DNA of 64,000 bases from Chryseobacterium sp. MYb264. GTDB lineage: Bacteria; Bacteroidota; Bacteroidia; Flavobacteriales; Weeksellaceae. A program made the translations under genes and the position numbers. Each line of letters opens with the position of its first letter. Position 1 is the first letter of the stretch. Shown here in pieces: positions 24,751 to 33,514 of this stretch. The stretch covers positions 992,001 to 1,056,000 of the forward strand of contig NZ_CP142422.1 in assembly GCF_035974275.1 (NCBI RefSeq), given 5' to 3'. The notes beneath the pieces were generated by a model, which did not search any database, was not told the origin of the DNA, and worked only from the letters and a program-made list of their open reading frames with translations.

Positions 24751-25662
24751 ATGAAAGAAGTTGTTTTGATTACCGGAGCCGGAGGCATGATAGCCCGTGA
24801 ACTCGCAAAAAAAATTGAAAAGGACTACGAAGTCCGGTTTTTAACCCGAAAAAAGAAGCAAAATAAAGATTTTGAATGGGACATCAGGCAAGGAACGATA
24901 GATGAATCTGCTTTCGATGATATTTCACACATCATTCATCTTGCCGGAGCCAATATTTCTGAAAAACGCTGGACTGATGAGCGTAAAAAAGAGCTGATTT
25001 CCAGCCGTATTGACTCTGCTGGTCTTCTTTTAAACACTTTGCAGAAAAAGAAAATCAAATTAAAATCTTTCATTTCTGCATCCGGAATCAATTATTACGG
25101 GACAACTACAACGGAAAAAACATATACAGAAGAAGATGATCCGGGAAAGGATTTTCTGAGTGAAGTGGTCGTACTCTGGGAAAGAGCTGCCGATGATTTT
25201 AAGGAAAAGAATGTAGCCGAAAGAGTAGTGAAAGTCCGCACCGCTGTTGTGCTTTCTGAGCAGGATGGCGCCCTGAAAAAGATGGTTCCTACGATTAAAA
25301 ATTATATCGGATCGCCTTTGGGAACCGGGAAACAATATATGCCCTGGATTCATGTGGATGATATTTGCTCGATTTACGAATTTGCTTTAAAAAATTCAGA
25401 GATAAATGGAGCGTATAATGCCACTTCCCCACAACATACAACCAATGAAAATCTAACAAAAAAAATAGCCGAAGTTTTACACAAACCTTTGTTCATGCCC
25501 AATGTTCCGAGCTTTGTTTTAAAACTTATTTTTGGAGAACTCGCGGATGCTTTACTTGAAGGTTCAAGAGCTTCATCCCAAAAAATTCAGGATGAGGGAT
25601 TTCAATTTGAATTTCCCGATCTAAAAAAAGCCCTGGAAAATTTACTTAAAAAAAATCAATAG
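24751..25662 (+). CDS. TIGR01777-type NAD(P)-dependent epimerase/dehydratase
   Basis: 303-residue extended short-chain dehydrogenase of the TIGR01777 group (YfcH/SulA-like). Seen: the dinucleotide-binding loop ITGAGGMIARELAKK at residues 6-20, the group-typical IIHLAGANISEKRWTDERKK near 62, the SASGINYYG active-site area near 108 with Ser and Tyr, and a C-terminal substrate region with PWIHVDDICSIYEFAL near 198. The physiological substrate of this group is not established. Cytoplasmic. It sits in a run with the zinc-ribbon gene upstream (26 bases) and the Nudix gene downstream (23 bases). Confidence 0.88.
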   Translation: MKEVVLITGAGGMIARELAKKIEKDYEVRFLTRKKKQNKDFEWDIRQGTIDESAFDDISHIIHLAGANISEKRWTDERKKELISSRIDSAGLLLNTLQKKKIKLKSFISASGINYYGTTTTEKTYTEEDDPGKDFLSEVVVLWERAADDFKEKNVAERVVKVRTAVVLSEQDGALKKMVPTIKNYIGSPLGTGKQYMPWIHVDDICSIYEFALKNSEINGAYNATSPQHTTNENLTKKIAEVLHKPLFMPNVPSFVLKLIFGELADALLEGSRASSQKIQDEGFQFEFPDLKKALENLLKKNQ

Positions 25663-25685
25663 AAACTCTTTAAACATACAAACAC

Positions 25686-26267
25686 ATGCAAAACCCGAAA
25701 ATACATATTGTAAAAACTGAAATTTTATCAGACAACTGGTATACATTACATAAAATCACTTTTAATATTGAAAAAAAAGACGGAACGACTGAAACCCAAA
25801 GCAGAGAAGCTTATGACAGAGGAAACGGAGCCGTTATTTTACTTTATAACACCGATTCCAAGCAGGTGATTTTAACCAGACAGTTCCGATTGCCCACCTA
25901 TATTAACGGAAATACATCCGGAATGCTGATCGAAGCCTGTGCCGGATTATTGGACAATGACAATCCCGAAGATTGCATTAAAAGAGAAACCGAGGAGGAA
26001 ACCGGTTATAAGATTTCTAAGGTTGAAAAAATATTTGAAGCCTATATGTCGCCGGGGTCTGTAACTGAAATTCTCCATTTTTTTATCGCTGAATATTCCA
26101 ATGATATGAAAATAGCCGATGGTGGCGGACTGGAAGATGAAGGCGAGAATATTGAGGTACTGGAATTATCTTTTGAAGAAGCTTTAAAAATGATCGATTC
26201 CGGAGAAATTAAAGATGCCAAAACAATCATGCTGATTCAACATCTTCGTATTAAAGGTATTTTATAG
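25686..26267 (+). CDS. nudK: NudK-like Nudix hydrolase (GDP-mannose pyrophosphatase family)
   Basis: 193 residues, the length of E. coli NudK, which cleaves GDP-mannose and related nucleotide sugars. Seen: [17 protein letters not shown] at the N-terminus, [13 protein letters not shown] near 40, [11 protein letters not shown] near 66, the Nudix box area [11 protein letters not shown] ... RETEEETGY near residues 84-106, and the NudK-typical [19 protein letters not shown] near 120. In the Nudix consensus the first glutamate (Gx5E) is replaced by Asn here (LLDNDN); the REUxEExGU metal-binding part is intact. Cytoplasmic. Third in a tight run after the epimerase gene. Activity is likely but the substitution merits a test. 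Confidence 0.88.
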   Translation: MQNPKIHIVKTEILSDNWYTLHKITFNIEKKDGTTETQSREAYDRGNGAVILLYNTDSKQVILTRQFRLPTYINGNTSGMLIEACAGLLDNDNPEDCIKRETEEETGYKISKVEKIFEAYMSPGSVTEILHFFIAEYSNDMKIADGGGLEDEGENIEVLELSFEEALKMIDSGEIKDAKTIMLIQHLRIKGIL

Positions 26268-26290
26268 TAAAATTTTCATCCATTTTTAAT

Positions 26291-26298
26291 TAGTTTTG
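26291..26298 (+). promoter_or_regulatory. -7 box (TAGTTTTG)
   Basis: TAGTTTTG fits TAnnTTTG and lies 75 bases before the next ATG, after the nudK stop. No -33 element recognised. Confidence 0.4.
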
Positions 26299-26372
26299 TT
26301 AAAAACATCCGTTATATAAGAGTTGGCAAGTGCTTTGCTGCAAAAGAAAATAAAGAGTTAAATAAAAATCTC

Positions 26373-26957
26373 ATGAAACTAGTATATACGTTCGGTCTTT
26401 CTCTGCTATTAGCGAGTTCTGCTTTTGGTCAAAAAACTGAAAAACTGAATCCGAAAGAAAAAGCGCTCATTGAACAGTACAAAAGTCAGTATAAAAAGAA
26501 AAATTATAAAAAATTTGAGGGAAAGATCACGGTAACCGACCACCATGTTCAGTTTGACGATAAAATTTTCTTTTATGACAAATCAGACAAGATAACAACG
26601 CAGTTATTAAAGGACGGTTTACTGTATCCGCAACTTTTAACGGATTACCAAATGCAGAAATTTCTTGATGAAACGACAGATAAAACGCAAAAAAGATTTC
26701 TTAAACTACAGAAAGATCCGCGTGCCGGTTTTGACGTCAATAACGTAACAATCAGCAGCATCACAGAATTACCGTCACCAGCTTCAAATCCTAAAACAAG
26801 AGTTTTCAAATTTCTTTATAAGGACAGTAAACTAGGGAATAATTCTATTCTCTATTTAATTGAACTTACCAATAAATCGGCTACAAAAGATACTTCCATG
26901 GAGGAATTTATTAATGGAGCAAGCTTGACGTATTTGCAGCAAGAGCGATTAGATTAA
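26373..26957 (+). CDS. Exported protein of unknown function
   Basis: 194 residues with a signal peptide, MKLVYTFGLSLLLASSAFGQ (cleavage near residue 20). The mature part is highly charged at first (KTEKLNPKEKALIEQYKSQY), then mixed, with a GKITVTDHHVQFDDKIFFYD beta stretch near residue 49. There is no cysteine after the signal, so it is a soluble periplasmic or secreted protein rather than a lipoprotein. It has its own promoter-like box upstream. I do not recognise a family. The next gene starts 75 bases later. Confidence 0.65.
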   Translation: MKLVYTFGLSLLLASSAFGQKTEKLNPKEKALIEQYKSQYKKKNYKKFEGKITVTDHHVQFDDKIFFYDKSDKITTQLLKDGLLYPQLLTDYQMQKFLDETTDKTQKRFLKLQKDPRAGFDVNNVTISSITELPSPASNPKTRVFKFLYKDSKLGNNSILYLIELTNKSATKDTSMEEFINGASLTYLQQERLD

Positions 26958-27032
26958 AATCATTGGTAAAGTTTTTTATAGCCTGACCAAATAATTATGA
27001 AGTGAAAATTTCACTAGCATCAAAACTAATCC

Positions 27033-27599
27033 ATGAAAAATATCTTTACACTGAGAGCCTTAATTTCATTAAGCTTTTTGCTGTTCTTTTTGCCATTTTT
27101 GAGAACCTGTTCTAATGCATCGATACAGAGACAAAATCCTATTCCAAATGCAGTTTTTAATAAAAATGGAAGTTCTGCAGATTCAACACTTTTACAAAAA
27201 GCACTAGATGAGAGAAATAAAAACATTGAGCAATACGAAGAAAATTACACTTTCAGTTTTTATAAATTATTAGACAAAACGTTTATAAATAATAGTAAAG
27301 AATTAAATTCTTCAGTATTTTCCGACTCTACATTTTATCCTTTACTCTGTTTATTGCTCGTATTTGTCTCAACATTTTTCATGCTAATCTTATCATTTTT
27401 AAAAAGAATTAATTTCATTAAAATATTAGGAATAATTAATATTTCACTTTTAGTAATTTGTTTAATCATCTTTTATGCAATAGATACAATTGATAGTTTT
27501 AGCCAGATTAAAATTGGATTTTATTTAGTATTTATTAATTTTTGTTTAATTATAATGATCTCTCATAAAATTCAAAAACTAACACAATCAAGGTTGTAA
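27033..27599 (+). CDS. Small integral membrane protein
   Basis: 188 residues with one N-terminal membrane segment (ALISLSFLLFFLPFLRTC, residues 9-26) and three in the C-terminal half (about 97-120, 127-148 and 157-175). Between them is a charged soluble loop of some 65 residues (DERNKNIEQYEENYTFSFYK). AT-rich even for this window, with many Asn and Lys codons ending in A or T. No family is recognised. It lies 31 bases before the next lipoprotein-like gene and may be co-transcribed with it. Confidence 0.6.
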   Translation: MKNIFTLRALISLSFLLFFLPFLRTCSNASIQRQNPIPNAVFNKNGSSADSTLLQKALDERNKNIEQYEENYTFSFYKLLDKTFINNSKELNSSVFSDSTFYPLLCLLLVFVSTFFMLILSFLKRINFIKILGIINISLLVICLIIFYAIDTIDSFSQIKIGFYLVFINFCLIIMISHKIQKLTQSRL

Positions 27600-27630
27600 A
27601 ATGTATAAGAGCAGAACTAAAAAAAATTAA

Positions 27631-28317
27631 ATGAAAAAGCATTTTGTCCTTTCACTTAGCTTACTTAGCTTGATTTATTGTAAAAAGGAACATAAAAACG
27701 AGAGTTTTCTTAGTTCTAAGGTTGAAAAAATAGGGAAAGATAGCCTTATATCTCATAATAGTATTAAATATTTTAGGTTTCAACCTGATACGATTAGTAA
27801 TATAAATATCGATGGATTTGAAACTAGCGATTCTTTTTCTTATCAGGGAAATAAATTTATCACTGGTTATTATAGACCTATTGAGGGAGAAATTGCGAAT
27901 CCAGATACTGAAAATGACTACGGAAAAAGACTGTTGGTTATGAATGATAAAAATGAAATTATATTTAAAGGAATCGGCTCTGGGGATACTTTTCAGTATC
28001 AACCGAAATTTTACAGGAATGACTCAAATAATAAAGTGGTCATTATTTGTCAAATGGCTTTTGAATATTTCTTTGGTGGAGAAGCTTTTTTATTAGAAAA
28101 CAATAAAATTAAACACATCGGAAATTTAGATATTGAATCAGACAAAATGGAAAAAAAATTAACTGATATTATTAAAATTGACGAATTAAAAAATGATATT
28201 ATTTTCAGTTTTAAATCCGATTCTTTGTTATTGAGCCCCGGAAGCGACGATATTTTAATTCCCAATCATAATGTAAGATATATTTACAGCCATTCTAAAC
28301 TTAGCCTAAAAAGATAA
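27631..28317 (+). CDS. Putative lipoprotein of unknown function
   Basis: 228 residues. The signal MKKHFVLSLSLLSLIYC ends in a cysteine at residue 17 followed by KKEHKNES, the pattern of Bacteroidota lipoproteins, though Tyr before the Cys is unusual for a lipobox. The mature protein is rich in beta strands and Asn/Asp/Lys, with repeats of short strand-turn units (NGNKF-like, GIGSGDTFQYQPKFY near 113, IILENNKI-like near 155). No enzyme motif seen. The ATP-grasp gene begins only two bases after its stop, so these two are co-transcribed, although no functional link is obvious. Confidence 0.65.
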   Translation: MKKHFVLSLSLLSLIYCKKEHKNESFLSSKVEKIGKDSLISHNSIKYFRFQPDTISNINIDGFETSDSFSYQGNKFITGYYRPIEGEIANPDTENDYGKRLLVMNDKNEIIFKGIGSGDTFQYQPKFYRNDSNNKVVIICQMAFEYFFGGEAFLLENNKIKHIGNLDIESDKMEKKLTDIIKIDELKNDIIFSFKSDSLLLSPGSDDILIPNHNVRYIYSHSKLSLKR

Positions 28318-28319
28318 TT

Positions 28320-29378
28320 ATGCAAAAAGTCGCCATCATCTATCAGTCACGCACACCGCCACCAATCAACGGAATTATAAAGCCTATGAAGCCCGGCGGC
28401 TATTCGGATAGCGGCGCAGATATTGCCTATTCTCTGAAAAAGCAGAATATTGAAGTCATTACCCCAACAATAAATCCGCAAATTGATCATGATTTGGACT
28501 GGGTATTTCCTGATACCAAAGAAGGAATTCAGCTGGCGACTGCTAAAGGTGCGAATATTATTTGGCTGAATACGGTTTTATACAAAAATCATCCTATTGA
28601 AGAGTTTATACATCTGGGAATTTCAGTCGTTGGGCAGATTCCTGAAAATGTAGATCTTTACGATGATAAATGGATCACCAACGAACTTTTAAAATCCAAT
28701 GGTCTACCGATTCCAAAATCTGTGATGATGGATCAGAAAAACAAGAATGATTTCGATCTTAATTTTTCTTTTCCCGTCGTGGCAAAGCCAATTCGCGGGC
28801 GCGGAAGTCAGGGAGTTTCTCTTGTTCAAAATGAGTATGAATTAAGAGACGTTCTGAATGAGATGTTTCATTCCAATACCTACGGTGAATCATTGTATGT
28901 AGAAGAATTTTTATCCGGGCAGGAAGTAACGGTTACCATAATGCCGCCGGGAAAATATTTCATTAATAAAGAAAATATCATTAAAAATAATTACTGGTCT
29001 TTGCCTGCTGTCAAACGCTTCAATCATGAAAATGGAATTGCCCCTTACAATGGAAAAGTAGCCATCACTAACAATAGCGAAGTATTACAGGATTCGGAAT
29101 TACAGTCTCTGACTATTCAGCAATTGAATACCGCCTGTGAAAAAGCGGCAAGACTGGTAGAATCCAAAGCACCGATTCGTATCGATTGCAGAGCCAATTT
29201 TGTAGGAAAATATTTTCTTTTCGATCTTAATATGAAACCGAATATGACGGGAGCCTCAAGACCTCATCGGACAGATCAGGATAGTCTGACCGCATTGGCA
29301 GCAAGAAAAATAGGCTGGAATTTTGATGACCTGATTCTGAATATGCTGAATAATAGCTGGTGCTTGAATAATGATTAA
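28320..29378 (+). CDS. D-Ala-D-Ala-ligase-like ATP-grasp enzyme
   Basis: 352-residue ATP-grasp protein. Seen: an N-terminal domain with PGGYSDSGADIAYSLKKQ near residue 22, the ATP-binding FPVVAKPIRGRGSQGVSLV near 155, YVEEFLSGQEVTVTIMPPGK near 195, and the metal-binding IRIDCRAN...FDLNMKPNMTG near 283-308, where Asp, Asp and Asn stand for the ligands. It is Ddl-like but differs from the cell-wall enzyme in length, N-terminus and final motif, and it lies away from murein genes, so it is more likely a ligase for another small molecule. Fourth ATP-grasp protein in the window, 11 kb from the ligase block. Substrate unknown. Confidence 0.82.
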   Translation: MQKVAIIYQSRTPPPINGIIKPMKPGGYSDSGADIAYSLKKQNIEVITPTINPQIDHDLDWVFPDTKEGIQLATAKGANIIWLNTVLYKNHPIEEFIHLGISVVGQIPENVDLYDDKWITNELLKSNGLPIPKSVMMDQKNKNDFDLNFSFPVVAKPIRGRGSQGVSLVQNEYELRDVLNEMFHSNTYGESLYVEEFLSGQEVTVTIMPPGKYFINKENIIKNNYWSLPAVKRFNHENGIAPYNGKVAITNNSEVLQDSELQSLTIQQLNTACEKAARLVESKAPIRIDCRANFVGKYFLFDLNMKPNMTGASRPHRTDQDSLTALAARKIGWNFDDLILNMLNNSWCLNND

Positions 29379-29493
29379 TTTTCTTTCCAGGTTAATACAA
29401 CATTCTATAACATCAACCGATCAATATCATCGAAAAAAAATGTTTTATCGAATGAAAACTTCTTCCGAAATTTGATCCGTTAATAAATAAATT

Positions 29494-29874
29494 ATGGAAA
29501 TTCAAAATATTGATCATCTTGTTTTAACCGTTGCAAATATTGATAAAACAGTCGAGTTTTACACCTCTATTCTAGGTTTTGAAGTGGTCATTTTCGGTGA
29601 AAACAGAAAAGCGTTGACTTTCGGAAATCAAAAGATCAATCTTCATCAAAAAGGAAAAGAATTTGAACCTAAAGCTGAGCATCCGACTACCGGATCAGCT
29701 GATGTATGCTTTATTGTTAAAACGGATATTCATGAAGTTTTGGAGGAATTAAAGCAGAAAAATATAGAAATCATCGAAGGCATTGTTGAAAGAACTGGCG
29801 CTTTGGGAAAAATACAATCCGTATATTTCAGAGATCCGGATTTGAATTTGATTGAGGTGAGTAATTATCTTTAA
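29494..29874 (+). CDS. VOC-family (glyoxalase/bleomycin-resistance fold) protein
   Basis: 126-residue single-module VOC protein. Two beta-alpha-beta-beta-beta repeats are evident: NIDHLVLTVANIDKTVEFYT at residues 4-23 with the first metal-ligand His (residue 7), KINLHQKGKEF near 49, and the second repeat from DVCFIVKTDI near 70 ending with YFRDPDLNLIEVSNY, where Glu 121 would be a metal ligand. Such proteins include glyoxalase I, dioxygenases and fosfomycin or bleomycin resistance proteins; the reaction cannot be told here. Monocistronic, converging on the Lrp-type regulator gene. Confidence 0.85.
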   Translation: MEIQNIDHLVLTVANIDKTVEFYTSILGFEVVIFGENRKALTFGNQKINLHQKGKEFEPKAEHPTTGSADVCFIVKTDIHEVLEELKQKNIEIIEGIVERTGALGKIQSVYFRDPDLNLIEVSNYL

Positions 29875-29997
29875 GTCATTTCAGATAAAAAAATTCCGTA
29901 TGTCTATTTCCAAGTTCAGAGTAAATTAATGAATAAGACTAAGAAAGTACCATTGGCAACATCAACTTCTCTCCTCCAGCTTCCCTCTCCCAGCCTT

Positions 29998-30459
29998 TTA
30001 AATACTCACCCCATGCGTATTCTTAACCTCCGCCATCACAAAAGTGCTGTGTGTACTTCCGATAGAATCTACGGAGCCTAATTTATTAAACACAAAATCC
30101 TGATAATGCTTCATATCTCTTACCTGAACTTTCAATAAGAAATCAAAATCGCCGGAAATATTATAACATTCCGCTACTTCATCGATCTGTAGAATATCTT
30201 TTACAAATGCATTTCCGACCGCCCGGTCGTGAATTTTCAGTCGGACCTGACAAAAAACAGTAAATCCACGGTTTAATTTTTCGGCTTCCAGAACAGCGGC
30301 ATAATGCTTAATATACCCTTCCTGCTCCAGTCTTTTCATTCGTTCAAAAACGGGAGAAGCCGAAAGGTTAACTTCTTTCGCAAGCTCCTTTACGGTCAGT
30401 TTAGCATTTTTCTGAAGAATTCTTAACAGCTGAAGATCCTTTTCATCCAGTTTTTCCAC
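29998..30459 (-). CDS. Lrp/AsnC-family transcriptional regulator
   Basis: 153 residues. N-terminal winged helix-turn-helix (KLDEKDLQLLRILQKNAKLT then VKELAKEVNLSASPVFERMK, residues 3-43) and C-terminal RAM domain for effector binding and oligomerisation (EVAECYNISGDFDFLLKVQV near 103). Family members sense amino acids such as leucine, lysine or methionine. The start codon is GTG at 30457-30459; no ATG lies near. It is divergent from metE across a 679-base gap, so control of methionine synthesis is possible, but no operator was identified and the metE side is dominated by the riboswitch. Confidence 0.9.
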   Translation of the reverse strand: MEKLDEKDLQLLRILQKNAKLTVKELAKEVNLSASPVFERMKRLEQEGYIKHYAAVLEAEKLNRGFTVFCQVRLKIHDRAVGNAFVKDILQIDEVAECYNISGDFDFLLKVQVRDMKHYQDFVFNKLGSVDSIGSTHSTFVMAEVKNTHGVSI

Positions 30460-30582
30460 GGAATATTATTCTTTTTTTTATTTTCTACTTCAAAAATACA
30501 GAATAAAAATCTTTTTTAATGAAACAAAACCAAATTTTATGCTTAATTTCAGGAATTAAACCAATGAATATACTTTATTAAT

Positions 30583-30590
30583 TACCTTTG
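30583..30590 (+). promoter_or_regulatory. -7 box (TACCTTTG) for the metE leader
   Basis: TACCTTTG fits TAnnTTTG and lies about 30 bases before the first conserved block of the cobalamin riboswitch, where a transcription start for the metE leader is expected. Confidence 0.55.
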
Positions 30591-30617
30591 ATTAAGATTT
30601 TGTTCTTTAACATACTT

Positions 30618-30790
30618 CATCAGAAGGAAAGGTTTTACATAAGGTAAATTAATAGGGAATCGTGTGAAAATCACGAGCTGTCGCGCAACTGTAAGTAATA
30701 ACCCAAAGGTTTTTGTCCTTGTATATCCACTGTAATAACGGGAAGGATGACAAAAGCTGTTACAAGTCAGGAGACCTGCCTGTTCCGAAT
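30618..30790 (+). promoter_or_regulatory. Cobalamin (B12) riboswitch
   Basis: Conserved aptamer blocks are in order: AATAGGGAATCGTGTGAAAATC at about 30650-30672 (GGGAA ... GTGAAAATC), GAGCTGTCGCGCAACTGTAA (the CGCRACTGT B12-box region), CCACTG, CGGGAAGG, and AAGTCAGGAGACCTGCC near 30764-30780. It precedes the B12-independent methionine synthase gene, the classical arrangement: with B12 present, metE is shut off in favour of MetH, which must be encoded elsewhere. Confidence 0.95.
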
Positions 30791-31138
30791 GATCAATGCT
30801 CTCGCGATTTGGAGTTTTTGGATCAGAAAGATGATACTTTGAGCGTATTTTTGTTTAAGATTTTATTTTTTTTAAACGCAAAGATTTTATTATTGAAGCT
30901 TCTTATTTTTAAGGAGCAAAGAATGACTAATTTTTCGCTGATGAAGCTGGTGTTTATGCATTTGCTTATTAAAATCAATGAAATTTATTTTCCTTTACCA
31001 ACAACTTATTCTTTTCATTTAAAGGAAAAATTACATCCTCACTGTATCTAGTCGATTCATCAAAACCATTTTAAGAAAGCATTTCGAAGCAACTTAAAGA
31101 ACTTTTAAAAGAAAATTTAATTTAAAAGTTTAAAAGAA
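30791..31138 (+). promoter_or_regulatory. Long metE leader after the aptamer
   Basis: Nearly 350 bases between the riboswitch and the metE start. No convincing terminator hairpin with a U-tract, so control of translation is more likely. It contains a sequence TTTGAGCGTATTTTT (30838-30852) also found in the MITE-like copy 1, and a CGCAAAGA repeat at 30877-30922, so part of the leader looks like inserted repeat DNA. An 112-codon open frame across aptamer and leader is not a gene. Confidence 0.45.
30877..30922. repeat. CGCAAAGA-type dispersed repeat, copy 1
   Basis: CGCAAAGAT...TTTTTAAGGAGCAAAGA resembles the sequence at 56128-56171 (CGCAAAGATAT...TTTTTAAGGCGCAAGGA). Short repeats of this sort with CGCAAAG at the ends are scattered between genes in related genomes. 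Inside the metE leader. Confidence 0.4.
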
Positions 31139-33454
31139 ATGCAAACACACATCCTTGGCTACCCGCGAATTGGCAGCAACAGAGAATTAAAAAAAGCCTG
31201 TGAATACTATTGGGCAGAAAAAATAACTTCAGACGAACTGCTGGAAGTCGGAAAAACCATTACCCAAAACAACTGGAAACTGCAGCAGGAAGCGGGAATC
31301 GACTGGATTCCATGCAATGATTTCTCTTATTACGATCAGGTTTTGGATATGACTTTAGCGGTTGGAGCCATTCCGGAACGTTATCAGGAGATTGCCTTCA
31401 AAAAATCTGAACTAGATCTTTACTTTGCGATGGCCAGAGGTTTTCAGAAAGACGGTTTAGACATCACAGCGATGGAAATGACGAAGTGGTTTGATACCAA
31501 TTATCATTATATCGTTCCAGAATTTCATAAAAATCAGGAGTTTAAATTATTTTCAAATAAAATTATCCAGGAATTTATTGCAGCAAAGCAGGCTGGAATT
31601 AATGCAAAACCCGTAATTATCGGTTTACTGACCTATTTATTATTAGGAAAAGAGAAAGAAGAAGGTTTTTATAAATTAGATTTAGCGCAAAATTTACTTC
31701 CCGTTTATATTCAAATTTTAAAAGAGCTGGAAAATCATGGCGCAGAGTATATTCAGTTTGACGAGCCATTTTTAGCATTAGATTTAACTGAAAAAGCCAA
31801 AGAAACCTATCAATTGATCTATGCGGAACTCAGAAAACAGTTTCCGAAGCTTAAATTTATTGTAGCGACTTATTTTGAAGGATTAAAAGACAATCTTTCA
31901 TTGGCCAATGCCCTTCCGATTGATGTTTTACATATCGATCTGGTTCGTTCTCCTGAACAATTGGATGAAGTTTTAACTCTAATTCCAGACAGTTTAAGCC
32001 TTTCTTTAGGAATTGTTGATGGAAGAAATATCTGGAAAAATGATTTCCAACACTCTTTACAGTTTATTAAAAAGGCAGTAGAAAAAATAGGTTCGGAGAG
32101 GTTATTTATTGCGCCTTCATGTTCATTGCTCCACTCTCCTTTCGATCTTGATTCTGAGAAAAACGAGAATACTTTATCTCCCGAAATCAAGCAATGGATG
32201 GCTTTTGCAAAACAAAAAGTAGATGAAATTGTAAGTTTAAAAAAATTAGCCTCAGAAAATCCAGATTATCATGCGTTGCAGGAATTAGCTGAAAATAGAA
32301 AAGCGATTGAAAACCGTAAAGTTTCTGCCTTAATTCACAATCAAAATGTAAAAGACCGTGTGGATGTAACAACGGAAGACGATGCACAAAGACATCATCC
32401 GTTTGCAATAAGAAAAGAAACGCAGCAAAAAGTGTTGAATCTTCCTTTATTTCCAACGACTACGATTGGTTCTTTTCCACAGACCAAAGAAGTGCGAAAC
32501 TGGAGGGCAAAATTCAAAAAAGGCGAACTGAATGCTCAGGAATACGATACTTTGCTTAAACAGGAAACCGAAAGAACCATCCGTTGGCAGGAAGAAATCG
32601 GGATCGACGTGTTGGTGCACGGAGAATTTGAAAGAAATGACATGGTGGAATATTTCGGGGAACAGTTGTCTGGATTTGCGTTTACTCAAAACGGTTGGGT
32701 TCAAAGTTATGGAAGCCGTTGTGTGAAACCTCCGGTGATTTTTGGAGACGTTCACAGACCTAGCCCGATGACGGTTTATTGGTCAGAATATGCGCAATCT
32801 TTAACTCAAAAATGGGTAAAAGGAATGCTGACGGGACCTGTAACGATTCTTCAATGGTCTTTTGTACGTGATGACCAACCTCGTTCAAACACTTGTAAAC
32901 AGATTGCATTGGCGATTCGTGATGAGGTGAATGATCTTGAAAAGGCAGGAATCAGAATTATCCAAATCGATGAACCTGCAATTCGTGAGGGACTTCCTTT
33001 AAGAAAATCTGACTGGCAAAATTATCTAAAATGGGCGGTTGAAGCCTTTAGAATTTCGGCAAGCGGTGTGGAAGATGCGACACAAATTCATACGCATATG
33101 TGTTATTCTGAATTTAATGACATCATCCAGAATATCGCTGATATGGACGCTGATGTGATCACAATAGAATGCTCCAGAAGCCAGATGGAACTGTTGAATG
33201 CATTTGCTGATTTCAAATATCCGAACGAGATCGGACCGGGAGTTTATGATATTCACTCACCGAGAGTTCCTTCCAAACAGGAAATGGTGGAATTACTGAA
33301 AAAAGCACAAGCCGTTATTCCGGCACAGCAACTTTGGGTAAATCCTGATTGTGGCCTGAAAACCCGTCATTGGGATGAAACGGAAAAGGCGTTGATTGCA
33401 ATGGTTGAGGCTTCGAGGGAAGCGAGTAAGGAGTTTGCCGTACAAGCACTTTAG
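31139..33454 (+). CDS. metE: Cobalamin-independent methionine synthase
   Basis: 5-methyltetrahydropteroyltriglutamate-homocysteine methyltransferase, the last step of methionine synthesis without B12. 771 residues, normal. Seen: the N-terminal barrel starting LGYPRIGSNRELKKACEYYW at residues 7-26, the C-terminal barrel from TTTIGSFPQTKEVRNWRAKF near 440, and the zinc ligands in IHTHMCYSEFNDI (His and Cys near 651-653), ITIECSRSQMEL (Glu near 675) and NPDCGLKTRHW (Cys near 737). Controlled by the cobalamin riboswitch in its leader and ended by a strong terminator at 33477. Monocistronic, cytoplasmic. Confidence 0.97.
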   Translation: MQTHILGYPRIGSNRELKKACEYYWAEKITSDELLEVGKTITQNNWKLQQEAGIDWIPCNDFSYYDQVLDMTLAVGAIPERYQEIAFKKSELDLYFAMARGFQKDGLDITAMEMTKWFDTNYHYIVPEFHKNQEFKLFSNKIIQEFIAAKQAGINAKPVIIGLLTYLLLGKEKEEGFYKLDLAQNLLPVYIQILKELENHGAEYIQFDEPFLALDLTEKAKETYQLIYAELRKQFPKLKFIVATYFEGLKDNLSLANALPIDVLHIDLVRSPEQLDEVLTLIPDSLSLSLGIVDGRNIWKNDFQHSLQFIKKAVEKIGSERLFIAPSCSLLHSPFDLDSEKNENTLSPEIKQWMAFAKQKVDEIVSLKKLASENPDYHALQELAENRKAIENRKVSALIHNQNVKDRVDVTTEDDAQRHHPFAIRKETQQKVLNLPLFPTTTIGSFPQTKEVRNWRAKFKKGELNAQEYDTLLKQETERTIRWQEEIGIDVLVHGEFERNDMVEYFGEQLSGFAFTQNGWVQSYGSRCVKPPVIFGDVHRPSPMTVYWSEYAQSLTQKWVKGMLTGPVTILQWSFVRDDQPRSNTCKQIALAIRDEVNDLEKAGIRIIQIDEPAIREGLPLRKSDWQNYLKWAVEAFRISASGVEDATQIHTHMCYSEFNDIIQNIADMDADVITIECSRSQMELLNAFADFKYPNEIGPGVYDIHSPRVPSKQEMVELLKKAQAVIPAQQLWVNPDCGLKTRHWDETEKALIAMVEASREASKEFAVQAL

Positions 33455-33476
33455 ATATTATTAATATTTGTTTTTT

Positions 33477-33505
33477 CAGGAGCCTTTTGAGGCTCCTGTT
33501 TTTAT
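33477..33505 (+). terminator. Intrinsic terminator of metE
   Basis: Perfect eight-base stem CAGGAGCC / GGCTCCTG with a TTTTGA loop and a T-run after it, 22 bases past the metE stop. Confidence 0.92.
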
Positions 33506-33514
33506 TTGGTTATA

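Noticed and set aside
28320..29378. Housekeeping D-alanine-D-alanine ligase
   Set aside because: The N-terminus and last motif differ from Ddl, and it lies among unrelated genes rather than in a cell-wall cluster.
30713..31051. 112-codon open frame across the cobalamin riboswitch and metE leader
   Set aside because: It begins inside the aptamer and its sequence is low-complexity and Leu/Phe/Lys-rich; the RNA structure explains the region.
32187..32755. Two long minus-strand open frames over metE
   Set aside because: They are antisense to conserved metE sequence and have no features of their own.
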